Assembly (NCBI GenBank): GCA_029068395.1
Contig: JAIECQ010000045.1
Location: 1 to 34,588, forward strand
Direction of reading: 5' to 3'
DNA: 34,588 nt
DNA from: Rikenellaceae bacterium
Lineage (GTDB): Bacteria > Bacteroidota > Bacteroidia > Bacteroidales > Rikenellaceae
Under the pieces are notes generated by a model. That model did not search any database. It was not told the DNA's origin and was given only the letters and a program-made list of their open reading frames with translations. Of this stretch, positions 1-6,874 are shown one piece after another; positions within the stretch are counted from its first letter, which is position 1; each line of letters begins with the position of its first letter. A program made the translations under genes and the position numbers.

Positions 1-71
1 TTGTGTATTAGTGTCAGCATAAAACCTTAGTAATTCTATGGCGTAAAAAATTAGGCAACAGTCTGATTTTA

Positions 72-1195
72 ATGCTGCAAGATTTGCATGTCTCACAGAT
101 TTTCAGTATCTTTATGACAGTACCGGATCATCGGGTTACAGGTCGTTGTACATACGCACTTTACGACCTTCTGACAATCGCCTTGCTGACCTATATCTGC
201 GGAGGCGAGGATTATGTGGACATGAGCGAGTTCGCTTATTATCGGGCGCGTGATTTCGGTCTACTTGCCGACCGTCCTGACCGCAGCCCGTCTCCTGTCA
301 CGTTCGAGCGGCTGATGAGTGCTGTAAATCCCGATGAGATTGAGAAATGCCTGATTGAGTATGGCCGAAAGTTCCTTGACACGCTCGCTGAGAAGCAGGT
401 CGTCATAGACGGCAAAAAGCTCAGGGGTACATCGCCTAAACAGCATGGAACAAAAGGCGATTACATCATGAACGCCTATGTCAGTGAGAATCATATAGTA
501 GTCGGACAGCAACGTCTCAAAGACAAGGAAAATGAGATAGTCGCCATACCGCAGCTTATCGAAAAACTGGATATCGAAGGTGCTGTAATCTCTATAGATG
601 CTATTGGTACACAAGTAAACATCGCTCAAGACATCCTTGATAAAAATGCCATTACTTTCTCGCAGTCAAAGAGAATCAAGGCGCTCTGAACGAACAGATC
701 ATCGATGCATTCCGCTACAACAAGCCTATCGACTCAGCTTCGCAGATGGATGCCGACCACGGACGTATCGAGACACGCGATTGCCGCATATTGAATGCGG
801 ACGCTATCGAGGACAAGGATGTCTTGGTTCGTTGGCCCGGCCTGAAAACATTGATAGAGGTCACTTCAAGGGTTGACAATGGAAACCGCTCGGCAACTGC
901 CGTCAGACGGTACATCAGTGACGAAGATTATCCCAAGGCTGCATACTTCAACATGCTGGCCCGTGGTCACTGGTCAATAGAGAACCAATTACATTGGAAT
1001 CTCGATGTGACATTCCTCGAAGATGCCTGCCGTGCAAGGAAAGGGTATGCGGCACTAAACCTCTCGACAATCAGAAAGTTGGCTATGCAGATCATAAAAG
1101 AGCATGTCGACAAAAGCAGTCTGAAGAAAAGACGCTTCAAAGCGAGCCTTTCCAACGACTATCTGACAGACATGCTACTTAATGCCAAATTTTGA
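72..1195 (+). pseudogene. ISAs1-family transposase, broken by a frameshift
   Basis: Two reading frames together encode one DDE transposase of the ISAs1 (H-repeat) family. The first frame reads residues 1-193 from ATG 72 and holds the catalytic-type Asp in VVIDGKKLRGT (D113) and the second Asp in ISIDAIGT (D176). The second frame continues with HYFLAVKENQGALNEQ and the C-terminal ENQLHWNLDVTFLED block carrying the Glu. The switch lies at about 648-650: codon GCC (A193) is followed directly by CAT in the other frame, as expected if one base was lost. Repairing it gives about 374 residues, a usual length for the family. The gene is therefore probably inactive, although a recoding event cannot be excluded by eye. 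The sequence after the stop (1196-1210) resembles an element end; the left end is probably outside the window. Confidence 0.9.
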
Positions 1196-1210
1196 TGCGG
1201 TTGCCCCAGG
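1196..1210 (+). repeat. Probable right end of the ISAs1 element
   Basis: The bases just after the transposase stop read TGCGGTTGCCCCAGG, like the terminal inverted repeats of ISAs1-type elements. It abuts the integrase fragment directly. No matching copy is seen in positions 1-71, so the left end is either outside the window or lost, and the boundary is inferred. Confidence 0.45.
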
Positions 1211-1384
1211 GTGTTGGACGATGTGCGCACGTCGTTGAAAAATCACTTTTACGACATTGAGACACATGAAGCATACGTAACAGCGGAGAAAGTACGCAAC
1301 TCCTTTTTAGGAATAACGATTCGTCAGCAAACTTTATTAGGGATGTTTAGCAAACACAACGGAGATGTACGGAAGCTGGTGGGC
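1211..1384 (+). pseudogene. Tyrosine integrase fragment (N-terminal core-binding part)
   Basis: The translation from 1211 (58 residues) carries the run YVTAEKVRNSFLG followed by LLGMFSKHNGDVRKLVG. This matches the segment just before and inside the SAM-like core-binding domain of Bacteroidetes tyrosine recombinases of conjugative and integrative elements. No catalytic domain (R, H-x-x-R, Y) follows; at residue 59 the sequence changes to phosphatase. Both ends are missing: the upstream side abuts the ISAs1 right end. It is a remnant of a former mobile element, and family assignment rests on motif recall only. Confidence 0.7.
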
Positions 1385-1597
1385 ATCATCTGCGACTGCG
1401 TGTGGGCGAACATGAATGTGAAGACGACCGCCGTCATCTTCACCCCCGACCACGGAGGAAAAGGAACGGGACACGGCGGCAAGACCATGAGCGAGATGCA
1501 GGTACCCGATATCGTCATCGGGGCCAAGATTCCGTCCGGACATAAAATCAACCGCATCGTGATGAAATACGACAACGCGCCTACCATCGCGTATCTG
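1385..1597 (+). pseudogene. Alkaline phosphatase/sulfatase-superfamily C-terminal fragment
   Basis: In frame with the integrase fragment, residues 59-129 of the open frame contain AVIFTPDHGGKGTGHGGK, then SEMQVPDIVIG, a GHKI segment and VMKYDNAPTIAYL. These match the metal-binding D-H-G-G and G-H-G-G region and the tail of type I phosphodiesterase/alkaline-phosphatase-like proteins common in Bacteroidetes. The N-terminal nucleophile region is absent and the homology stops abruptly near 1597, although the frame runs on to 1801. It is a gene fragment, not a working enzyme. Confidence 0.75.
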
Positions 1598-1675
1598 TCG
1601 GCTCGACGCGACGGAGGCTTGGTACGGGAAATCTATTTTTGCGGTAATTTACCCGCAACCTTCCGAACAGCAACA

Positions 1676-1718
1676 AGGAGCACACTTACGATAAAGCGTG
1701 CTCCCCTGCTTTTTTTGA
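1676..1718 (+). terminator. Stem-loop terminator between remnants and ABC permease
   Basis: GGAGCAC (1678-1684) pairs with GTGCTCC (1699-1705), and a run of seven T follows shortly on the plus strand. Read on the minus strand it lies just after the permease stop but is followed only by a weak T stretch, so it may serve both directions unequally. Confidence 0.6.
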
Positions 1719-1733
1719 TTGCGTATCTGGCAC

Positions 1734-4106
1734 CTACTCCGTCTTCAACGCATCCACCGGGTTGGCTGTCGCCGCCTGCCAGCTCTGAACTGTCACCGTA
1801 GCCAGCGTAATCGTCAGCACAATCAGCAGCGACACGGCAAACACCCACCAATAAACCGGCGTCCGGTAGGCGAACCCCTCCAGCCAGCTCGTCACCCCGT
1901 ACCACGCCAGCGGCACCGCCACTACGAAGCAGATCAACACCAACCGCACGAACGACCGGTTGAACATACCCAAAACCTCTGCCACCGTCGCCCCCAGTAC
2001 CTTCCGCACCCCGATCTCCTTCCGTCGATACTGAGTCTCGAAGAGCACCAGCCCGAAGACACCCACCAGCGAAATCACCACCGCCAACAACGAGAAAGTC
2101 GTAATCAGCGCCGTCGTCTTCCGCTCTTTCTGGTAGATACTGTTGAAGACCTCGTCGTAGAACTGCACCGACACCGGATACGTAGGGTCGATCTCGGCCA
2201 CCGTCCGGCGGATATGTTCCACCGCCCGCTCCACATCGCCCTTGATACGAACGTAAGTCCACGGCAACGTCGACACATAACCTCCCTTCAACGGCTCGAC
2301 ACCCAGACAAAACGCCCCCGAGCTGGCGAGTTGCAGCGGTTGGTAGTTAATGTCCGGTATGAACCCGACCACCTCGCCGAAGTCGTGGCTGAAGAAACCG
2401 AATCCCAGTTTCACGGTCGGATACATGCGTCGGGTCGCCTCATTGAAAATAAAACACCTCTTATTGGTCTGATTGTCGCTTTCCGAAAAATTTCGACCGT
2501 CCACCACCGAAATCTTCATGACGTCCAAAAACTCGGGCGACACCGACAGGTAGGCGAATCGGATCGTCTCGCTGTTTATACGTATCTCGTTGGCCTGTGC
2601 CCCGCCAGTGCCGAAGAGGAACTGCGAGAAGGCCACGTGCTCTATCTGCGGACTCTCCTTGAGGAGGTTCACCAGCCTTGTACGGTTCTCTCGGGTGAGC
2701 GCATCGTTCAGCTCCAGCACCGCCACCTGCTCCGTATCGTAACCCGTATCGTGCGTATGGAGGTATCCGTTTTGGAGCTGCATGAAGAAAGCTGCGATGA
2801 TGAGCCCCGTTGATATCACATACTGCATTCCGACCAACATCGTCCGCAGGGCACGCCCCCGTGCCGAGAGTCCGAACGATCCCTTGAGCACCAGCGCCGG
2901 CGGAAACCGGGTGGCATAGAAAGCCGGATAGAGTCCCGCCAGTAGCCCCACGCCGAGAGCCACTGCAAACGAAACAGCAACGATACCCGGCTTGGTCATG
3001 AGGTTCAGATCAGCGTCGAAAAAGGCCGTAAACCCGGTTTGTCCGACCGCATAGACCCAGAACAACGAGGCGAGAAAAGCCAGTAACGCGATTCCCACCG
3101 CCTCGCCGACCAGTGTCGTGCGCAGCATCCCGACCGACGAACCGAACATCTTCTGCGTATTGATGCTTTTTATTCGAAGCGGCACGAGCGACGTGGCGAA
3201 ATTCACGAAATTCACCGCTGCAATGCCGATCACCAGCAGCGCTATGGCCAGCAGCACGGAGGTCGTGGCCCGACTCCCTTTCGGCACAGAGTCGTACTGC
3301 GTATCGACTGCATAGTGCAGGTCGGCCAGCGAAAGGAGCCTCACGGCTTTGTAAGCCCGAACCCACCCCGGAATATCGGGCGAGTGGAGCACCTCGTCCA
3401 ATAACTGCCGTTCGACCTCTTTCGGCTCGCTACCCTCCGCGAGGGTGACATACAACTGATAATTGAAGTGCCAGCCGTCCCATGGCCACCAGGTCAGCGG
3501 GTCAATCCCGTTGTAGACGACGTTCTGCACCAGCGTATTTCGTGGAAAGTCGCGATAGACGCCTCCGACGGTCATCAGCGTATCGCGGTTGCCGGTGAAG
3601 GTTATCGAACGTCCGACGGCCGACTCCGAGCCGAAAAACTTCCGCGCCATGCTCTCCGGAATGAGGACCTGTCCCGGTTCCTGCAACGCCCCGCGCCTAC
3701 CCTCGACCATCCGGAAGTCGAATATCTCGGCAAAGTCCGGGTGAATCAGGTGGACGTCGACCCGGAAGCCCTGCACTGCGCCGTTGCGTTCGACTTTGGC
3801 CAAATTCCCGATGGTCGCATAATCCATCCGCAGTCCGGTCGTCTCGATCTGCGGCAGCCGGTTTTCGATCAGTTCGGCCCATTTGCGCCCCACCAGCGCA
3901 TTGTATTGCGTGCTGTCCTCGCTCACCTCCAACCGGTAGATGCGATCCGCATAGCGATGGAATCGGTCGAACGAGCGGTCGTAGTCCACCTGCATCAGGA
4001 TGATCGTGAAGGCGGCGAAAGCGACGCTCAGCCCCAGAATATTCAGCGTCGAGGCCAGCCGGAAGCGTCGCAAGACGGTCAGCAAATTTCGTAAAATCAT
4101 TCTCAT
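1734..4106 (-). CDS. ABC transporter permease, duplicated FtsX/MacB type
   Basis: Large membrane protein of about 790 residues with two repeats of the MacB_PCD plus FtsX layout typical of Bacteroidetes. A membrane helix near the start (NILGLSVAFAAFTIILMQ) is followed by a periplasmic domain of about 230 residues and three helices. A fifth helix (YVISTGLIIAAFF), a second periplasmic domain and three C-terminal helices complete it. Such proteins usually export lipoproteins, peptides or drugs, or transmit mechanical force, with a separate ATPase; none is encoded next to it here. The open frame reaches 4145, but I choose ATG 4106 (ATG 4100 also possible). The family begins with M-I-x-R-N, and the candidate sigma-54 promoter at 4140-4156 would put the transcript start near 4129, inside the longer version. 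Substrate unknown. Confidence 0.88.
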   Translation of the reverse strand: MRMILRNLLTVLRRFRLASTLNILGLSVAFAAFTIILMQVDYDRSFDRFHRYADRIYRLEVSEDSTQYNALVGRKWAELIENRLPQIETTGLRMDYATIGNLAKVERNGAVQGFRVDVHLIHPDFAEIFDFRMVEGRRGALQEPGQVLIPESMARKFFGSESAVGRSITFTGNRDTLMTVGGVYRDFPRNTLVQNVVYNGIDPLTWWPWDGWHFNYQLYVTLAEGSEPKEVERQLLDEVLHSPDIPGWVRAYKAVRLLSLADLHYAVDTQYDSVPKGSRATTSVLLAIALLVIGIAAVNFVNFATSLVPLRIKSINTQKMFGSSVGMLRTTLVGEAVGIALLAFLASLFWVYAVGQTGFTAFFDADLNLMTKPGIVAVSFAVALGVGLLAGLYPAFYATRFPPALVLKGSFGLSARGRALRTMLVGMQYVISTGLIIAAFFMQLQNGYLHTHDTGYDTEQVAVLELNDALTRENRTRLVNLLKESPQIEHVAFSQFLFGTGGAQANEIRINSETIRFAYLSVSPEFLDVMKISVVDGRNFSESDNQTNKRCFIFNEATRRMYPTVKLGFGFFSHDFGEVVGFIPDINYQPLQLASSGAFCLGVEPLKGGYVSTLPWTYVRIKGDVERAVEHIRRTVAEIDPTYPVSVQFYDEVFNSIYQKERKTTALITTFSLLAVVISLVGVFGLVLFETQYRRKEIGVRKVLGATVAEVLGMFNRSFVRLVLICFVVAVPLAWYGVTSWLEGFAYRTPVYWWVFAVSLLIVLTITLATVTVQSWQAATANPVDALKTE

Positions 4107-4139
4107 GGTTTCAATGTGTTTTCGAACTTTCATACCATG

Positions 4140-4156
4140 TGCCAAAATCGGACCAA
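4140..4156 (-). promoter_or_regulatory. Candidate sigma-54 (-24/-12) promoter
   Basis: On the minus strand the sequence TTGGTCCGATTTTGGCA has GG and GC separated by exactly 10 bases, the invariant spacing of sigma-54 promoters. The -24 side is a partial match to TGGCACG and the -12 side (TGGCA) is one base from TTGCA. The expected start (about 4129) leaves a leader of roughly 23 nt before ATG 4106. Two palindromes lie upstream where an enhancer-binding activator would sit. Confidence 0.55.
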
Positions 4157-4210
4157 GAGATTTATTTCATTGATAACCATGCTTTTGTGGTTAATTGTAA
4201 TCCCGTCGGT

Positions 4211-4227
4211 TGTCTAATTCTTTGACA
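4211..4227. promoter_or_regulatory. Operator-like palindrome A (TGTC-N9-GACA)
   Basis: The plus strand reads TGTCTAATTCTTTGACA, and the flanking CGG/CCG extends the arms. It is a near copy of palindrome B, 22 bp start to start (about two helical turns), so both face the same side of the DNA. The centre lies about 90 bp upstream of the predicted sigma-54 start. Likely a binding site for a dimeric activator. Confidence 0.6.
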
Positions 4228-4232
4228 ACCGA

Positions 4233-4249
4233 TGTCTAATTTTTAGACA
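4233..4249. promoter_or_regulatory. Operator-like palindrome B (TGTC-N9-GACA)
   Basis: The plus strand reads TGTCTAATTTTTAGACA, with perfect 7-base arms around a 3-base centre. It shares TGTC-N9-GACA with palindrome A and lies about 112 bp upstream of the predicted start. See palindrome A. Confidence 0.6.
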
Positions 4250-4326
4250 GCCGGACGCTCTATTGTAATTTCAAAACCGAACTGCAAAAAACGCAATAAA
4301 AATCACAGAGCAGCAATAATGCTTTA

Positions 4327-4344
4327 AGTGAGGGCACCCTCACT
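4327..4344. repeat. 18-nt near-perfect palindrome
   Basis: AGTGAGGG and CCCTCACT flank only two bases (CA). No gene is adjacent; a protein-binding site is more likely than a hairpin because the loop is too small. Confidence 0.5.
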
Positions 4345-4404
4345 CAAAACAGATATAAAGCAAACAACAAGCAATACAAAAGAAAAAGGGAGTCCGGAAT
4401 TACC

Positions 4405-4451
4405 CTGAGATTAATTGCTTTTGTGTTGTGACATACAAGCAATTAACTCAG
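4405..4451. repeat. Long stem-loop in the 4.15-4.75 kb gap
   Basis: CTGAG and TTAATTGCTT pair with AAGCAATTAA and CTCAG, a 15-bp stem with one bulged A and a 16-nt loop. No T run follows on either strand, so a simple terminator is unlikely. The 4250-4748 gap otherwise holds no convincing gene; a 67-codon minus-strand frame at 4576-4779 has no recognisable content. Confidence 0.6.
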
Positions 4452-4570
4452 AATAAAGGTCGCAAATTTTTGCATGACTGCAAGACGGAATCGCAAGAAA
4501 AATAATCTGCACTCGCATCGGCATCAGCCAGTCCACCCTAAGTGGGGACCATAGACGCAATGGCGGCATT

Positions 4571-4597
4571 TGTCTTCAAATGATTTGAGTGAAGACA
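4571..4597 (-). repeat. 8-bp inverted repeat downstream of the AraC gene
   Basis: TGTCTTCA and TGAAGACA flank 11 bases that themselves contain CAAAT/ATTTG. It lies about 150 bp past the AraC-type gene's stop and may help end that transcript, though no T run follows. Confidence 0.35.
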
Positions 4598-4748
4598 AGC
4601 TGGCGGGAAGTGATTATGTGACTAAGAAGGCGAGTTTTTAAATCGGCATTCAAGCTATTTTGGGGGCTGGTAAGATGCTGAAGGGAAGTCTGAGGGCATC
4701 CGTCCCGGCAACTGTAGCATGGCGGCACATAGGCGGGCGGTCGTCTGT

Positions 4749-5651
4749 TCATTCGTTTTGGTATTTGGATGGGGAGCATCCGACCTTCTCTTTGAAGTAC
4801 TTCCCGAAGAATGACTGATTGGCGAAATTCAATTTGTCGGCTATCTGCTGTATGGTGTATTTGCGGCTTTTGAGCAGGGCCTTAGCCTCTAAGATTATGA
4901 AATCGGTGATCCAGTCGCCGGCAAAACGTCCGCTTACCTTGTGTACTACCTGTGACAGGTATTTGGGGGTGACGCATAGCTTGTCTGCATAGTATGATAT
5001 GCTGCGTTCTTGCATGTAGCTTTTTTGCACCTCTTCGATAAATTGCGTGTACAGCTCTTGCTGGCGGCTGCTTTTCTCTATCGGTTTGCTGTATGATTCG
5101 GATGATAGCAGATATTTGTAGATATTGCAGGTTAGCGCCTGTGTATATCCGAGCACGGCTCTCTTGCGGAACGGGTTGTCCGTTTCCGCTATTTTTGCTT
5201 TCATAAGACGGTATATTGTCATTGACTCGTCTATTGCGTCGGGTGTCAGATGGCATACTGGCGAGGCATGCAACAGACGTTGCAGCGGCATGGTGGCGTC
5301 GAGTAGAAGCGTGGTCTGAAAATATTCTGACGCAAAGGCTATCACGGCAATTCGGGTGTCGTCGCTCATGCCTCGGTATTCTCCTATGGCTCCCTCCATG
5401 ACCAGCAGAATATCATTGGGGCGGAGTTCTATGTCACGCAAATTGATTTGAAACCGCATTTGTCCCGCCAGGCAAAAGATGGCGACCGAGAAAGAGAGTT
5501 TGGCAGGGTGATTTACAAACTCCAGCGCTGCGTTTGTTGGTTCGGGAGTATTGTCTATGTTGTCGATGAGTATGAACTCATTGTTAATATGAACTGCTGT
5601 GTTCTCTGCGGACAATCGAATCAAATCCAAATCCCAGTAAGCTTGCTTCAT
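4749..5651 (-). CDS. AraC-family transcriptional regulator
   Basis: A 300-residue protein. The N-terminal two thirds look like a cupin-type sensing domain (AIFCLAGQMRFQINLRDIEL, then PNDILLVMEG). The C-terminal 100 residues carry the double helix-turn-helix of the AraC/XylS family: first helix pair in ISYYADKLCVTPKYLSQVVH, second in IQQIADKLNFANQSFFGKYF, ending with GCSPSKYQ. It is divergent from the efflux operon starting at 5813, with a 161-bp shared control region, so it is very likely that operon's regulator. The signal it senses cannot be told from sequence. Start at ATG 5651; a -7-like TAATTTTA lies about 35 bp upstream. Confidence 0.92.
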   Translation of the reverse strand: MKQAYWDLDLIRLSAENTAVHINNEFILIDNIDNTPEPTNAALEFVNHPAKLSFSVAIFCLAGQMRFQINLRDIELRPNDILLVMEGAIGEYRGMSDDTRIAVIAFASEYFQTTLLLDATMPLQRLLHASPVCHLTPDAIDESMTIYRLMKAKIAETDNPFRKRAVLGYTQALTCNIYKYLLSSESYSKPIEKSSRQQELYTQFIEEVQKSYMQERSISYYADKLCVTPKYLSQVVHKVSGRFAGDWITDFIILEAKALLKSRKYTIQQIADKLNFANQSFFGKYFKEKVGCSPSKYQNE

Positions 5652-5693
5652 AATATATCATTCGACTTTTCGGGGAGTAAAATTAGTTATTCA

Positions 5694-5717
5694 TGTCGAA
5701 AAAATCGCAATTGTCGA
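5694..5717. promoter_or_regulatory. Direct TGTCGA repeats in the AraC/efflux control region
   Basis: TGTCGA occurs at 5694-5699 and again at 5712-5717, 18 bp apart, with a further inverted TCGA-containing copy near 5671. AraC-type proteins usually bind direct repeats about two turns apart, so these are candidate operators in the divergent region. The match is short and could be chance. Confidence 0.35.
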
Positions 5718-5812
5718 CTATTAGACCAAAATACTGTCCCGTCAGGTGACATATTGTGTCGGATAAATAGGGAATTTTACAGCCAAAAACAAACAGTTGT
5801 AAAACAGAAACA

Positions 5813-6874
5813 ATGAAAAGATTGATTTTAATGAGTGCCGTCATCGGTATGCTATGCGGTTGCGGTGACTTGCCGCAAGAGCATTCCGCTATACGGAGTG
5901 TCGTGTTGACAGAGCCCGTGGCGTTGGAGTCTGCACGGGTCATAAGCCATCCGGGCATTGTACGCGAAGCGCACACAATCAGCCTCGGATTCAAGACAGC
6001 CGGACAGATTGAGCGTATCTATGCGCACGAAGGCGACTATGTGCGGAAAGGGTCCTTGCTTGCCGAGCTGGACGATGCCGACTATCGGTTGGGAGTCAGT
6101 GCTTTGCAGATACAGTACGACCAGCTCAAAGGCGAAGTGGAGCGCATGAGGCAACTTTTCGATCAGAAAAGCATCTCGGCCAACGATTATGAAAAGGCCG
6201 TTGCCGGATTGAGGCAGTTGGGCGTGCAATTGCAGGCCAATAAAAACAAACTTGCCTACACCAAACTTTACGCACCTGCTGACGGCTATGTGCAGAGCGT
6301 TAACTTCTCTCCGGCTGAGATGGTCGATGCCGGTATCGCCATGTTTACCATGATGGACGTATCGCACATGGAGGTTGCTGCCGATATTCCGGCGTCAGAG
6401 TATCGGAAGCACGACAGGTTTGTGCGATACTATTGCAAGGCGGAGGGTATCGACGGCGAACTGCCTGTGAAGCTGTTGAGCCTCACTCCTAAAGCCGACG
6501 GCAACCAGCTTTACCGCTTGCGCCTGTCTTTTGCCGGGCAGCCCGACAAACGGCTTACGGCGGGCATGAATGTGGAAATAGGTATAGAGGTAACGAATGC
6601 AGGTCCTGCTTCGGGGGTTGCCGTTCCGCTGTGTGCCGTCTTTAGAGACAAGGAGGGCGGCGAACCGTGCGTGTGGGTATTCGGGCATGATTCTACCGTG
6701 ACCAAACGTCCTGTAGTGCTGGATGGTACTGACGAAGAGGGGCGTGCCGTTATCGTTGGGGGACTTGCCGCCAATGAGCCTGTTGTTCGCGCCGGAGTGC
6801 ATGTGCTGAGAGAGGGAGAGCGGGTGCGTGTTGTGGAAAAGGCGGGTGAAACCAATATAGGAGGGTTGTTGTAA
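5813..6874 (+). CDS. RND efflux periplasmic adaptor (membrane fusion protein), lipoprotein
   Basis: A 353-residue HlyD/AcrA-type adaptor that links an RND pump to its outer-membrane channel. The N-terminus MKRLILMSAVIGMLCGC is a lipoprotein signal with Cys17 as the lipidated residue. The biotinyl-lipoyl half motif is visible in GQIERIYAHEGDYVRKGSLL (about residues 62-81), followed by a helical hairpin of about 60 residues. The returning lipoyl half is in YTKLYAPADGYVQSV, then beta-barrel and membrane-proximal domains. The stop shares one base with the pump's ATG (TAATG), so translation is coupled. First gene of the three-gene efflux operon; drug or metal specificity is not readable. Confidence 0.93.
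   Translation: MKRLILMSAVIGMLCGCGDLPQEHSAIRSVVLTEPVALESARVISHPGIVREAHTISLGFKTAGQIERIYAHEGDYVRKGSLLAELDDADYRLGVSALQIQYDQLKGEVERMRQLFDQKSISANDYEKAVAGLRQLGVQLQANKNKLAYTKLYAPADGYVQSVNFSPAEMVDAGIAMFTMMDVSHMEVAADIPASEYRKHDRFVRYYCKAEGIDGELPVKLLSLTPKADGNQLYRLRLSFAGQPDKRLTAGMNVEIGIEVTNAGPASGVAVPLCAVFRDKEGGEPCVWVFGHDSTVTKRPVVLDGTDEEGRAVIVGGLAANEPVVRAGVHVLREGERVRVVEKAGETNIGGLL

Noticed and set aside
1719..2813. 364-codon plus-strand frame opposite the ABC permease
   Set aside because: Arginine/histidine/proline-rich translation with no domain, wholly antisense to a gene with clear membrane helices.
4576..4779. 67-codon minus-strand frame after the AraC gene
   Set aside because: Overlaps the end of the AraC gene, has no signal peptide or motif, and contains an inverted repeat.
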